From positions 75,011,283-75,075,282 of the forward strand of contig CM040427.1 of NCBI GenBank assembly GCA_022702705.1: a stretch of DNA of 64,000 nt. Reading direction: 5' to 3'. Source of the stretch: Papilionanthe hookeriana x Papilionanthe teres. Taxonomy: Eukaryota > Streptophyta > Magnoliopsida > Asparagales > Orchidaceae. How positions within the stretch are numbered: the first letter of the stretch is position 1; the number at the start of each line of letters is the position of its first letter. Shown in pieces: positions 23,650 to 34,929 of the stretch. Position numbers and translations under genes: made by a program. Below the pieces are notes generated by a model that made no database searches, was not told the DNA's origin, and was given only the letters and a program-made list of their open reading frames with translations.

Positions 23650-24051
23650 GTCTTATTTCTCTTGTAATTGTTTTTGTCGTTTTAGTCGTTTATTGCGATT
23701 TCGTCTTTGCGATCTGGTGAATCATGTCGTCAGATTTTTGGTTCCTGACGTTGATGCTCCTTGTATCGAGGCGATCATGAATTCTTCTTCATCTGAACTA
23801 TCACTGATTGTGAAATCAAATTCTTTGGGTTGCTGAAGTTTGAATTTTATCAGAGGCGTCTGAAGATCAACTTCACTGTGATTTACCAGATAAAGCAACA
23901 ATCCATGATATATGGATTCAATTCGTGAATGATCAAAGTCAAAGTGAATTCTGGTCCCCGCGTCTATATGTCGACGGTCCAAGGCAAAAGTCATATTATT
24001 TCGGAATAAGAAAAATAATCTATATTCAGGCATTTTTCCTGAAAATATCAA
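23650..24051 (-). CDS. Small conserved ORF upstream of AlkB (acidic then basic)
   Basis: A 109-residue frame from 24051 with no family I recognise. Residues about 8-40 (from EYRLFFLFRNN to FDFDH) resemble a product encoded at the same place in element B (GRLVLNFRNG ... EIDSDF). A serine and acidic stretch (DSSDEEEF) follows. After the stop at 23722 the same frame continues with a strongly basic tail, RSQRRNRNKRLKRQKQ, ending at a TAA just before the AlkB start. Element B has a similar basic run (RRNKNRRIRK) at the same relative place. The unit may be a separate accessory protein or the broken N-terminal part of the AlkB protein; the basic run could bind RNA or act as a nuclear signal. Function unknown. 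Confidence 0.6.
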
Positions 24052-24197
24052 GACAGAATATCATTTTAGATTTTCAAATGTTTGTTTAACAAATGAAAGA
24101 GATGTCACAAAACATCAAAGATGATTTTTGAAAGGAGAATTTATTGTCCCAGTTTATAAATAAGTCTTTATTCATTTCTTCTTTTTTTTTATGTCGC

Positions 24198-25505
24198 TTA
24201 GTATTTCTTTAGGAAATGCCCATTGATTGGAGGCAAAATTCTTTCTTCTTGACAATCCACCGATTGGTAGGATCCTCCGGAATATGTCTTTTCAATTACA
24301 TATGGACCTTCCCATATCGGTTCGAATTTGCCACCTATCTTTCGATGAGCTAGTATAGGTCTTCGAAAAACTAAAACTAATTCACCGATTCGAAGGGTTC
24401 TAGGGCGAACTAGTTTGTCGTGAGCTCGTATCATTTTTGCTTGATACAATTCAAGATTTTGTTGGGCTTGCAGATGTTTGCCCTCTAAATTTTCAAGTTC
24501 TTCAAGTCGCAACTTGACATTTTCTTCTTCAATTATTTTATCAGTTATTGCGATTCTGAGAGAAGGAATTTGGACTTCTAGAGGCAAAATGGCTTCAGAA
24601 CCATATACCAAAGCAAATGGTGTAGACCGTGTTGGAGTTCGGTATGTAGTTCTATAAGCCCATAAAGCTTCTATTAGTCATTTATGCCACTGTCTCGGGC
24701 TATTACTTAATGTCTTCTTCAAGATTTGAACCAACATTTTATTGAAAGCTTCAGCTAATCCATTGGCCTTAGTGTAATAGATTTTGGAATATCTCCGATC
24801 GATCCCATGTCTCCGGATAAAGTGATTCATTTTTGTGTTTTTGAAGGCCAATCCATTGTCTGATATGACTCTTCGAGGAATCCCAAATCTATAAAAGATA
24901 TGTGTTTTAAAGAAATGGAGAACTTGTTCTGCCTTGACTTCTCGAAGGGGTATTGCTTTTGCCCATTTAGAAAAATAGTCAGTAGCTGCTAGAATAAATT
25001 TATAGCCCTTGGAAGATGGAGGATCTATAGGGCCCACTTTGTCAGTACCCCAACATTCAAATGGCCATGATGCAATGGTCGGATGTAGGACATTTGGAGG
25101 TTGATGTAAAACTACTCCATGTATTTAACATTGATGACATTTCTTTGCAAAGTCAAGACAGTCTGTCAACATTGTTGGCCAATAATAACCCATTCTTTTT
25201 ATTTTCATTTTCATTTTGGGCCTAGATTGATGTGCACCACATAAACCTGAATGAACTTCCTTAACAATCTCTCGAGCTTCAATTTGGTTTAAACATCTTA
25301 ACCACATTTGATCAAAAGATCGTTTATAAAGGACGTCATTTATTAGAGCATATGATAATGCTCTTTGTTTAATTTGGTTAGCAATGGAAGTGTTTTCAGG
25401 TAATTTTCCAGTTTGTAAATATTGGATGATTGATTGTCGCCAATCATCCTTCTCTTCACTTATTGTCATTGTCATATTTTCACCGATTTTATGCAAATTA
25501 TCCAT
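24198..25505 (-). CDS. Integrase region of pol (zinc finger, DDE core, C-terminal GPY/F)
   Basis: Three segments in one reading frame separated by stops. The first (25505-25125) ends with the HHCC zinc finger: H85 and H92 in EVHSGLCGAHQ, C123 and C126 in KKCHQC. A TAA follows at once. The core reads from about 25110 to 24678 and has all three catalytic acids: Asp in WGTD (codon 25041-25043), Asp in ISDNG and Glu in NGLAEAFNK. The last segment (24611-24198, 137 residues) has the WEGPYVIEK motif (GPY/F) and ends in LKKY. No chromodomain follows, as expected for Tat rather than chromovirus. The enzyme inserts the cDNA into the genome. Stops near 25125 and 24675 make this copy inactive unless read through. 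Confidence 0.92.
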
Positions 25506-25526
25506 ATCAATTTGAGAAAGAACTTG

Positions 25527-26150
25527 TCATCCTTTTATATAAACCAGTATGTCATCTTCTTCTGGACATGCAAATTCCTTTGCAAGTTTTGCCAGAGCAT
25601 CCGCTAGAGAGTTGTCTCGTCTCGGGATTAAGAAGAATGTTACATCAGGAATTTGTTGAAGTAATTTCAGAGTGCAACGAGAATACTGTTCAAGTCGTGG
25701 TTTCAAAATTTTGTATTTTCCAGCAATTTGATTGATAATTAACTGGGAATCTCCGTAGATATCAATATTTTTAATTTCCATTAATATTGTCAATTCTAGA
25801 CCGGTTATGAGCACATCATATTCGGCTTCATTATTTGTGCATGGTTCTGTCAAATGATAGGAAAAGGGCATCATCATTTTGTCTGGAGTAATGAAAATTA
25901 ATCCTACTCCGGCTTTGCCTGGTATGATTATCTGTTTATCTTTGTCTTTCCACGCAGATGATGCTCCGTCAAAGTAGAGTTCCCATCGTTGCATGTTAGA
26001 ATCTTTTACTTCTGATATTTGTTCATCAGGTAGATCGTCGTTAAGGGGTGATCCTGCTGGAATTGGGTGTGCCGCTAAGAAATCTGCTAGGATTTGTCCT
26101 TTGATAGCACGTAACGACACAAATGTTATGTCAAATTGTAACAAGATCAT
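25527..26150 (-). CDS. Archaeal-type RNase H (aRNH) of pol
   Basis: 207-residue segment. Residues 1-50 finish the connection from the RT-linked RNase H (QFDITFVSLRAIKGQILADF). The domain follows with the full acidic set: D61 in ELYFDGASS, E110 in NNEAEYDVL, D134 in YGDSQLI and D194 in NSLADALAKLA. A second RNase H of this type is the hallmark of the Tat lineage and is thought to do the RNA cleavage because the older domain has decayed. It lies in the same frame as the preceding domain and the integrase, with a stop at each end. Confidence 0.93.
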   Translation of the reverse strand: MILLQFDITFVSLRAIKGQILADFLAAHPIPAGSPLNDDLPDEQISEVKDSNMQRWELYFDGASSAWKDKDKQIIIPGKAGVGLIFITPDKMMMPFSYHLTEPCTNNEAEYDVLITGLELTILMEIKNIDIYGDSQLIINQIAGKYKILKPRLEQYSRCTLKLLQQIPDVTFFLIPRRDNSLADALAKLAKEFACPEEDDILVYIKG

Positions 26151-26183
26151 TGCCCATCTTGCTAATCTCCCAGAAAGTGTCGG

Positions 26184-26510
26184 TCATGTTATTAAATATT
26201 GTAACGGGATAACTTTTGAAATAAGAGTTACTTTATGAGAAAGTATATAATGTCTTAGCTTTTGAACTGTGAAGATCAAGGCTAAACAATGCTTCTCAAT
26301 TGTTGGATATTTTACTTCCGTTGGAACTAAACAACGACTCAAATAGTATAACGCATTCTCTTTTCCTTCATCATTTACTTTTGCTAGTAAAGCTCCAAGT
26401 GAATTGTCCAATGCCGCGGTGTAAAGGATTAAAGGTCTTCCTAATACAGGGGCTGCTAAGACAGGAGGGGTTGTCAGATATTGTTTAATTTCTCGAAGGC
26501 ATGCTGGCAC
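26184..26510 (-). CDS. RT-linked RNase H of pol, catalytic Asp lost
   Basis: 108 residues that continue the RT after a shift of frame at about 26520-26537. They match the Ty3/gypsy RNase H (LYYLSRCLVPTEVKYPTIEK, ALIFTVQKLRHYILSH). The first catalytic position, normally TDAS, reads TAALDNS, so the Asp is Ala. Element B has the same TAALD. The change is therefore ancestral to both and fits the view that Tat elements rely on the second RNase H. Confidence 0.87.
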   Translation of the reverse strand: MPACLREIKQYLTTPPVLAAPVLGRPLILYTAALDNSLGALLAKVNDEGKENALYYLSRCLVPTEVKYPTIEKHCLALIFTVQKLRHYILSHKVTLISKVIPLQYLIT

Positions 26511-26536
26511 TTTTCATCCCACACAAATTTGGCATC

Positions 26537-28010
26537 CTATCTAGTAAGGGCAGTAAGGGGTTGACATCTACCCGATAGATTGGAAATGAAACGTCGTATA
26601 TATGCTAATTTTTCTTGAAAGGATCTCAATTGAGTTAGATTTTTAGGAGGAAGCATATTTAGGATAGCTTCAATTTTGAGAGGATCAATTTCTATCCCAC
26701 GATGTCGAACTACAAATCCTAAAAATTTTCCTGAAGTGACACCAAAGGCGCACTTTAAAGGGTTCATTTTAAGATTATATCGTCGTAGTCGTTCAAAGAC
26801 AATTCTCAAATCGTATATATGATCATCTTTTTGTTTACTATTGACAACTAGATCGTCGACATAACTTTCGACTTGATTATGTATTAGTTCATCAAAAATC
26901 CGTGTCATGGCTCTTTGATAGGTTGCACCGACATTTTTTAGTCCAAATGGCATAACCTTATAACAATATATGCCCATGGGTGTTCGGAAAGCTGTATTTG
27001 CTTCATCCTCCGAAAACATTTTTATTTGGTTATATTCTGATGATCGATCCATGAAAGAAAATATTGCATATTTTGATGCAATATCAACCATTAATTCAGG
27101 AATTGGTAAAGGAAATTCATCTTTTGGACATGCTTTGTTCAATTCCACGTAGTCTATGCAGACTCTTATTTGTCCATTTTTCTTTTTAACTGGCACCACA
27201 TTGGCTAGCCATGTTGGATAATTTTCTTCTCGTATGAAGTCAGCCTCTATCAATTTCTTGACTTCCGCAATGACTTGTTGCTCTATTTCGACACACATCC
27301 TTCTTGGAGCTTGTTTAACTGGGTTTATGATTTGGTCTATCCCGAGTTTATGGACTGCGACTTCTGGAGATAAACCAGGCATCTCGTCGTAAGTCCAAGC
27401 AAAACAGTCTTTATATTCTATCAACAATTGAGTTATGTCTTTTACTTCCTCGTCATTAAGGAATGAACTAATAAAAGTTGGTTTTGGATTTTCATTAGTT
27501 CCTAAATTTATTTCTTTTAGTTCATCAATTGTCGATTTAATTTCTTCTTCCAATTTTGGGGGAGCATTTTCAATTGGAAGATCAGGCAATGATTCAGAAT
27601 CACATTCTTCTGTGACAGTCAAACAAATATCTATATCATCTAGTGGTCCCAAAGTTCCAAATCCAACACCTTCTTTAGAGTTAGAATTTCTTTTATTGTC
27701 ATTCCACATTTGTTCTATGAAATGCGGTTGTTTTAGAGACCATTGTTTGAGCATTAAACTATTTTGAATGAATTTTCGTGCCCAAGGAGAATACAACTCA
27801 AAAGGAATTTTCATTGATTGCGGAAGATTTTCATCTTCTATTTTACATCATCTTTAATACAAGAAGAAGTAGAGCCAAGTCTAAACTTAATTGGCTTTTT
27901 GTCATCATTATATACTTCTTTGACTATTAGATTCTCAATCTTAGCGAGTAGAGATTGGAGTCGAGTCATAGAATGTATATAATGATTGATTTTGTCATAC
28001 ATAAATTCAA
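26537..28010 (-). CDS. Reverse transcriptase region of pol
   Basis: The main 425-residue frame (27814-26537) carries the RT fingers, palm and thumb: VVPVKKKNGQIRVCIDY (206-222), NKACPKDEFPLP (226-237), the first catalytic Asp in SFMDRSS (D256), VMPFGLKNVGATYQRAM (287-303), the YVDD box (318-321), and GKFLGFVVRHRGIEIDP (362-378). Upstream, 28010-27815 in a shifted frame encodes a conserved linker beginning YDKINHYIHSM, also present in element B. RT copies the element RNA into DNA. All key residues are present. SFMDRSSEYNQI replaces the usual SFMDGSSGYNQI (G to R and G to E), each one base from the usual codon. Confidence 0.94.
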
Positions 28011-28021
28011 ATTGTTTCTCT

Positions 28022-28954
28022 TTATCTTCTTCTTCTAGAGATATTTTGAATTGGGGTTCCTTCGAAAACCATCGATGTTGTTTCTTCTTCGGAATCCGGG
28101 TGGATTTTGAATTTCGATGGTTTCTTCATTGTGACAATTGGATCTTCTCTCCCTCGTCCTCGTCCTCGCCCTCGACCTCGAGTGCGAGTCTGACGGAAAT
28201 TAGTTCCTCTTGTCTTTATTGAAGAAAAATCCTTTTCATTTATTTTCTTTTCTTTGTTCTTCTCTTCCATATCTACTGTTGTCTCTTTGGAAGATATTGT
28301 TTTATTTATAGGAGCATAATATGCTGCATCTTCATGTATACCGATTTCATGGATTGAAAATGGTTGCAGATCTCCTATAATACGAAATTCTTGTCCTTTT
28401 CGTAAATATTTGATACATTTATGTAATGAAGAGGGTACCATTTTATATTCATGGAGCCAGGGTCTGCCAAGCAAGGCATTAAAAGAGGTATCTGAATCAA
28501 TAATATGAAATTTTGCTGTTGTTGCCAAGTCGACTATTTTTAAGAGCAATGTTATTGATCCAAGGGCTCGTTGTCCTTGTTAATTGAACCCTCTTAACAT
28601 CATCGTATCCCTTGATAGTTGAGAGGCATCAATGTCTAAGTATGCAAGAGTTCTCAGGTTCATAATGTTGATTGAAGCACCTGGGTCAATAAGAACTCTC
28701 GAAAGTATCGTGTCATTGATGTTTACTATAATATATAGTGGACGATTGTGTTCAGTTGTTCCGAGCAACAAGTCATTGTCAGAGAATGTAATCTTTGTTG
28801 ATTCCTCTAACGAGTAAGCTTCGTTTTGGGTAGTACTAGCAAGTTGAGTTAAGCAAATGTCAGGGTCCGAAAGGGCCTTTATTAATGAGTCTCTCATTTC
28901 TTTAGAAAGTATGAGAGCGTCGTAAATGCTTAACTTTGCTGGTAATTTTCTCAA
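28022..28954 (-). CDS. Retroviral-type aspartic protease region with RG-rich tail
   Basis: First segment 28954-28580 (124 residues): a helical start (LPAKLSIYDALILSKEMR), then NDLLLGTTEHNRPLYI and the active-site loop VLIDPGASINIMNL (D90, G92), with ALA-SER in place of the more common Ser-Ser or Thr. One stop separates it from 28549-28022 (175 residues) in the same frame, with FHIIDSDTSFNALLGRPWLHE, the usual second half of Tat proteases. The last third is Lys/Glu-rich and holds seven consecutive Arg-Gly pairs near 28180-28150 (RTRGRGRGRG). The protease cuts Gag-Pol. The RG run is shared with element B and is typical of RNA-binding segments. Confidence 0.88.
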
Positions 28955-29056
28955 ATGGGCCAGTACATTATAATCTACCTTGTTATGAAGATCATCCTTA
29001 ATTCTCTCAGAGGTTTGGGGATATATTGGAGGAATGATCTTATCTGATATAATTAT

Positions 29057-29368
29057 TTATTTTTCTTTTTCTTGTGGAATTATCCTAGGAGGTAAGATTT
29101 TTCCACTTCTCAAGTTAATTTCAACTATTTCTTCAGGTTGATTATCCGATTCATTCGTTTCTGAATCCGAAGATTCCAATTTTATAGAAATTGGAATTCC
29201 TTGCAATTGAAGCGTAGCAATGTCATTTTCATTTTTGTCGTTGTCGGATTTTTCATTTTCATTTTCATTATTACGGTTGTCTTTGGATTGATCATATACG
29301 ATTTGAGTATTGTCTATAGGGTTAGAATTCAAATGGTCACTCTCAGAAGCATCATCCAGAATAGACAA
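29057..29368 (-). CDS. Acidic Asn/Glu-rich linker between gag and protease
   Basis: 103 residues in the protease frame, low in complexity (NNENENEKSDNDKNEND), followed by IPISIKLESSDSETNES and VEINLRSGKILPP. The part from PISIKLESSD on matches PITIELEPSD in element B, so it is a real conserved spacer of the polyprotein. No domain recognised. A change of frame lies at about 29390 between gag and this part. Confidence 0.7.
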   Translation of the reverse strand: MSILDDASESDHLNSNPIDNTQIVYDQSKDNRNNENENEKSDNDKNENDIATLQLQGIPISIKLESSDSETNESDNQPEEIVEINLRSGKILPPRIIPQEKEK

Positions 29369-29397
29369 AATGTACGCAAAACTAGGATTGTTATTAT

Positions 29398-31445
29398 TTA
29401 TGGTAAAAGGAAGTCATACAAAGTTATTGGCTTGAGGATTTTTCGTCCTTCGGCTGATATAACCATCCTAGTACAAGAGTGAAATGAACTAGAAGGTACA
29501 AAAGGAGTTGCAGCCCCTATATCTGGAAGACCTCTAATCTTTTTTAGTTTCTTGATTTTCTTTTTCTTTTCTTTCTTGGGAGATTTTGTAATTTGGTATT
29601 TAGCGAAGATCTCTTCAGAGATGCTATCCTTGTTTTTAGGATTAAGTTCCTCTATCGAAATCATATTAACTGATCCCTTTTCAGGTTCTTTCAAGTATTC
29701 TTTCGGGATGACTACATTTTCATCTTTGAAATTACGCTCTAACCAGTCTTTGAAGACAAAACATTCTTCAATTTTATGTCCGAGCATCCTGTGATAAGGG
29801 CAATAATTAAGATTGTCCTTCATGTCAATTTCTGCTGGCCTCTTAGCTTCTGGTAGCTTAAATTCAAGTATTTTAAGCAAGCTACGAAATATTTTGCTGA
29901 CGGCTTCTGTTTTAAATGAATATACTTTATTCATTCTCTCAGCCATTGTTTTCTTTTCAATTGATACTGGGATTGGTTGTTGAAGTTGTAATTGAGGTGC
30001 GTTTGTGATGTCGAAGGATTTTGTCGTTGCTTCTTTTGCTCCGGTTGAATTTGCATCACATGTTTGCCTTTTTCTACAATATTCCCAGGTTTCTTTTCAA
30101 AAGTTTTGATAGTTTTTGTCTTTTCAGTTTTCTCCATTACACTCATCTGCTTAACCTCTTCCTGAAGATTGGCAGCTTTACTGAGTAATTTTTCAAAAGT
30201 TTATATCGTAAATCCTTTAAGCATAAAAGCTATAGGACCATGGATATTTTTTAGCAGTATTCCAACTGCATGTTGTTCTTGTAACTGTGGTTCACATTTC
30301 ATGCTGAGATTTCTCCAGCGTAAAATATAATCTACCAAGTTTTCTCCTGGTTTTTGTTTCTCTACCACCAAATCACCAACAGTGGTATGATGTTGTGCTC
30401 CTGCAAAGCTTTGAATAAAAAGGCTTTCAAGCTCTACAAAGGTTTTGACAGATCCATTGGGAAGTTCTGCATACCATTCGAAGGCATCTCCCGTGAAACT
30501 GTTAACAAATTGTCGAAATAGGAGAGCATCATTTCATCCAGCATTACAACAACTTGCTCTGAAATGTGCTAGATGTTGTCGGGGATTACCCGTTCCATCA
30601 AACATTTTAAAGACAGGAGGAAAAAAACCTTTAGGATATTGAACAGAATCAAATTCCTCTGGGTAGGGTCTACCCTTTGGAGTTAATGCTCCAGCTTTTG
30701 CCTGAGCCATTGTTTCTTTAATTTTCTGTTCCACTATTTTTGTAATATCCTTTTCTGGAATTTCGTTATGAGGAGAATTCTTTCTCTTTCGAGTGCTTTC
30801 CTCAACATCCATTGGTTCTTCTCTGCTTTCAAGGATGTGAATAGCCTCTGGTGTAATGATTTCAATAGATGGAGAAGGGTTCGTTGGTGGTTTTTGCAAA
30901 GTCTTTACCAATTCTTCCATTTTTTGTTCAAGACGACTTATTTGTTCATCTCATTGTCGTATCACCTCTCGCAATTCTTTTGTTGCATCTTCTTCAATCG
31001 ATTCACGTGCTGAGGAAGTAGATCGGGTTTCTACCATATTAACACTGGCAACATTCTCAATGGAGCTCGTCGAAGTATTTTTCCTTTCTTGTCTTGAAAG
31101 TTGTTTAATATCTTCTTTTAATTTCTTTAATCTCTCTTGAAATGATTTCGTAGAATGTTTTCTGCAAATCTCTTCTTGTGAACTATTTGCAGGAGTGTTG
31201 GTGGTATCAGAATTCCTTTCAGATGATTTTTGCCTCCATACATTATTTTTAAGTATAGGGCGAGAACTCTCAGGTGGTGTATCATATCCGGTATAAGGAC
31301 AATTTGCTTTTAGTAGCATCTGGATCAAGTCCGTCATTTTAGCAGTTGTATCTTCTGCTCCTGATATTAATTTGTCATATCGAGTTTTGTCATTTGTGAC
31401 CACTACATCTTTTATTCTAGGGCCCAATTGAAATTTTACTGGCAC
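29398..31445 (-). CDS. Gag polyprotein with variant zinc knuckle
   Basis: Gag packages the element RNA into virus-like particles. It starts near 31445 with a VKFQLGPRI motif shared with element B, then a coiled, Lys/Glu-rich part. The capsid-type core follows with GRPYPEEFDSVQYPKG, FKMFDGTGNPRQHLAHFRASC, and after a stop at 30534 a part with FEWYAELPNGSVKTF and LVDYILRWRNLSMKCEP. The last segment (29946-29398) has YCPYHRMLGHKIEECFVF, a C-X2-H-X4-H-X4-C knuckle in place of CCHC, as in other Tat elements. I see stops at about 30534 and 30200, and a frame change near 29940. A Lys-rich run (KKEKKKKIKKLKK) follows the knuckle. Confidence 0.9.
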
Positions 31446-31588
31446 TCAAACACAATGTTTATCAGTTGGGAATTGATAATCAGTTTCTTGATAATCAGAA
31501 TTTTCCATTGCTAAAATTCTCCTTTTCATGGTGTTAGAGACTGCACAACCCATTTTATCTAATAACTTAGATAGTGAATATTTTTTTT

Positions 31589-32041
31589 TCATGCTAATCT
31601 CTTAAACACTGAATATATAGCATGAAACGGAGGAGAGCTTTTAGGTTGAAAGGAATTATCAGTGTATTCAACAGGAATTGGAATATATTGATTTTCTTTT
31701 AAAAATGAAGAGTTTCCAAAAATATTCTTTTGAAATCCAGGTGTTTCAAAATTATCATTTTTGTTCCACCATTTCTTTCTTTTAAATGAAGGAGTTCTAT
31801 GAACGTTCCTTGAAGAAGATCCGATTTCATACATAGATGATGGTGGAACATCATCTTCCTCGTAAACTTGTTTTCCTTTCTTATCACTCTGTCTTTTCAT
31901 TTCTTCAAGGATATAAGGTTCTTCAGGTGTATATTCAGGTAAATTGTCTGTAAAATTCAGAAAGTATTCATAAGGTTGCAAGTCAAATTCTTGAAAAGAT
32001 TGAGTATCAGTTTGATATGGATTATCTAATATGAATTCCAT
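31589..32041 (-). CDS. N-terminal ORF between leader and gag
   Basis: 150 residues starting at ATG 32041, about 225 bp inside the primer site. No known domain. It contains NLPEYTPEEPYI, similar to the PEYTPLPEYIPL repeat of the N-terminal ORF of element B, then a Lys/Asp stretch and a Trp/Asn-rich part (KKWWNKNDN). Ogre elements are known to carry an extra ORF upstream of gag, and this may be its counterpart or simply the N-terminal part of gag. It is in a different frame from gag. Confidence 0.55.
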   Translation of the reverse strand: MEFILDNPYQTDTQSFQEFDLQPYEYFLNFTDNLPEYTPEEPYILEEMKRQSDKKGKQVYEEDDVPPSSMYEIGSSSRNVHRTPSFKRKKWWNKNDNFETPGFQKNIFGNSSFLKENQYIPIPVEYTDNSFQPKSSPPFHAIYSVFKRLA

Positions 32042-32264
32042 TTCACTAAATAATCCATAATCATTTTGATAAAAAGGAGGATTTTCCTCTATTGGTATGT
32101 CAAAGTCTTGAAAGTAAGAAAAGATTGATTTCAGAGAATCGATTGCGATTTTTCTGAAATTTCAAGAAAAATTAATATTATCGACTTATTTATAAACTGG
32201 GAACTTTTATTTTCAAAATTTTGAAATGAAAACAAATGATAACAAAAGATGAGAAGAAAGATTT

Positions 32265-32282
32265 TCCCCAGCGGAGTCGCCA
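32265..32282 (-). promoter_or_regulatory. Primer binding site (tRNA-Arg), element A
   Basis: On the minus strand TGGCGACTCCGCTGGGGA, complementary to the CCA-bearing 3' end of the plant tRNA-Arg that ends AGCGGAGTCG. It is separated from the LTR end (32293) by about ten bases. The same 18 bases occur in element B. Confidence 0.88.
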
Positions 32283-32699
32283 CTGAATCTCTTGTCGGCG
32301 GTGTGGGCGGAAAGAGATTGGGTTTGAGTGTCAATGTCAAGGAGTCGCCATCTAATTTTAGCCTAGTTTTATTCCTATAAATCCTATGAAGGATTTAGAA
32401 AATTTTTAGGACTAATAGTAGAAAAGGATGTTTATGATAATTCTTATATGAGGATATTCTAGAATAACATATTCTAGAATTTTCATATTAAGAAGATCAT
32501 GGTAAACCAGAGATTTCTATTTCGATTTTAGATCTCCTATAGAAGCAAGCTTCTATAGTTAATTACATCTTAAACAATTTTTAATTGTTTAAGAAAACTT
32601 TTGATTAATGTTAATCATTTGTTTTCTAAATAAATTTTATTTTTAAGGAGAGATGTACCCACTATCACTCCCGAATGTTTTTATATCATGTTATTGAAC

Positions 32700-32965
32700 A
32701 TTTTAGGTATTATGTCTAACCTAAAGGTTCTGGTTTTGTCTTTGTTGTCAATGACATTATTTTGTTGAAATGTTTCAGGTTATATGTCTAACCTAAAAGT
32801 TTTGGTTTTGTTTTTGTTGTCAATGTCGTTGTTTTTGTTGAAAAGTTTCAGGTTATATGTCTAACCTAAAAGTTTTGGTTTTTTTTTTTGTTGTCAATGT
32901 CATTGTTTTTGTTGAAGATTTTCAGGTTATATGTCTAACCTAAAAGTTTTGGTTTTGTTTTTGTT
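32700..32965 (-). repeat. ~74-bp repeat, three to four copies (5' LTR)
   Basis: Counterpart of 12410-12690, with the GGTTATATGTCTAACCT dyad in each unit. Confidence 0.8.
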
Positions 32966-33279
32966 CGCCTAGAATGTCATCCTGCAAAACAGAGTTAGTA
33001 CATCCTATAACATGTAAAGAAAATCTAAGCGAAATTTCTTGTTTTCACGCTGCAAAGAAAACATTGTCAGAAATAATGTCACAGAATATTTGGATATATC
33101 TTGGATGTCAATTTATGTCAAATTATTTTGAAATGTCAATTTTATGTTGGTTATGTTGTTTTATTTTTGAAATGTCAAATTTTTGTCTATTATGTCAGTT
33201 TTGGTTTGAAATATTGAATTTATATCTTTATTTTAAGTTTAAACTTAAATTCTGAATTAACTTAAATTCTGAATTAACT

Positions 33280-34450
33280 TGAGTTCATGTCTGTCTGAAC
33301 TTAAGTTAAAAAGGTTTGAAATTAGATTCAACATTGATTGAGTTAACTTGGGTTCATGTCTGGTTGAACCTAAGTTAGATTCAATGTTAATTGAATCTAT
33401 TTAACTTGAGTTCATGTCTGTCTGAACTTAAGTTAAAAAGGTTTGAAATTATATTCAAAATTGATTGAATTAACTTTGGTTCATGTCTGGTTGAACCTAA
33501 GTTAGATTCAATGTTGATTGAATCTATTTAACTTGAGTTCATGTCCTGTCCGAACTTAAGTTAAAAGGTTTGAAATTAGATTCGATATTGATTGAATTAA
33601 CTTGGGTTCATGTCTGGTTGAACCTAAGTTAGATTCAATGTTGATCGAATCTATTTAACTTGTGTTCATGTCTGTCTGAATTTAAGTTAAAAGGTTTGAA
33701 ATTAGATTCAATATTAATTGAATTAACTTGGGTTCATGTCTGGTTGAGCCTATGTTAGATTCAATGTTGATTGAATCTATTTAACTTGAGTTCATGTCTG
33801 TCTGAACTTAAGTTAAAAAGTTTGAAATTAGATTCAATATTAATTGAATTAACTTGGGTTCATGTCTGGTTGAACCTATGTTAGATTCAATGTTGATTGA
33901 TTCTATTTAACTTGAGTTCATGTCATGTCGAACTTAAGTTAAAAGGTTTGAAATTAGATTCGATATTAATTGAATTAACTTGGGTTCATGTCCGGTTGAA
34001 CCTATGTTAGATTCAATGTTGATTGAATCTATTTAACTTGAGTTCATGTCCAGTGCGAACTTAAGTTAAAAAGTTTGAAATTAGATTCAATATTGATTGA
34101 ATTAACTTGGGTTCATGTTTGGTTGAACCTATGTTAGATTCAATGTTGATTGAATCTATTTAACTTGAGTTCATGTCTGTTTGAACTTAAGTTAAAAGGT
34201 TTGAAATTAGATTCAATATTGATTGAATTAACTTCGGTTCATATCTGGTTGAACCTAAGTTAGATTCAATGTTGATTGAATCTATTTAACTTGAGTTCAT
34301 GTATGCATTCGAATTTAAGTTAAAAGGTTTGAAATTAGATTGATATTAATTGAATTAACTTGGGTTCATGTCTTGTTGAACCTATGTTAGATTCAATGTT
34401 GATTGAATCTATTTAACTTGAGTTCATGTCTGTCTGAACTTAAGTTAAAA
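33280..34450 (-). repeat. ~126-bp tandem array (5' LTR)
   Basis: About nine units, against about ten in the 3' LTR of the same element. Confidence 0.85.
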
Positions 34451-34929
34451 GGTTTGGCTCAGAATAGATTTAATTAAGTTTTAAGTCTTATTTAAATATG
34501 ACTTAAAGGTTAATCAAGTCTAATAAATTAGACTTAATTAGATTTGTAGACCATCTAAGTCCCTTTTAGATAAGACTTAAGTTTTAATTAAGTCTATTTA
34601 AAGTTAGAACTAGACTTAGGATTAAGTTTAATATAGGTTGAACTTAAGTTTACGTTTCATTTAAGTCTAATATAGGTTAGACTTAAGCTTCTTTTTTTTT
34701 ATTTTGGTTTTGGGTTGAACTTAAGTTCATGTCAAATTGAACTTTAGTTTGACTTAAGTCTAATGTGAGTTAGACTTAAGTTAGGTCTAGTTTTGGTATC
34801 ACTTAAGTCTACTATAGATTAGACTTAAGTTAAGCCTGGGTTTGACATAGGTTTATGTTAAATTGAACTTAGGTCTGGTTTCATTTAAGTCTAATGTAGA
34901 TTAGACTTAAGTTTGGTTTGAATTGAATT

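Noticed and set aside
29380..29420. Programmed frameshift between gag and protease of element A
   Set aside because: Frame changes occur at several other places, element B has no matching slippery site at this point that I can see, and random decay is simpler.
25430..31140. Plus-strand frames opposite gag-pol of element A, up to 110 residues
   Set aside because: Shadows of the minus-strand coding sequence, whose RT, RNase H, integrase and protease motifs are unmistakable.
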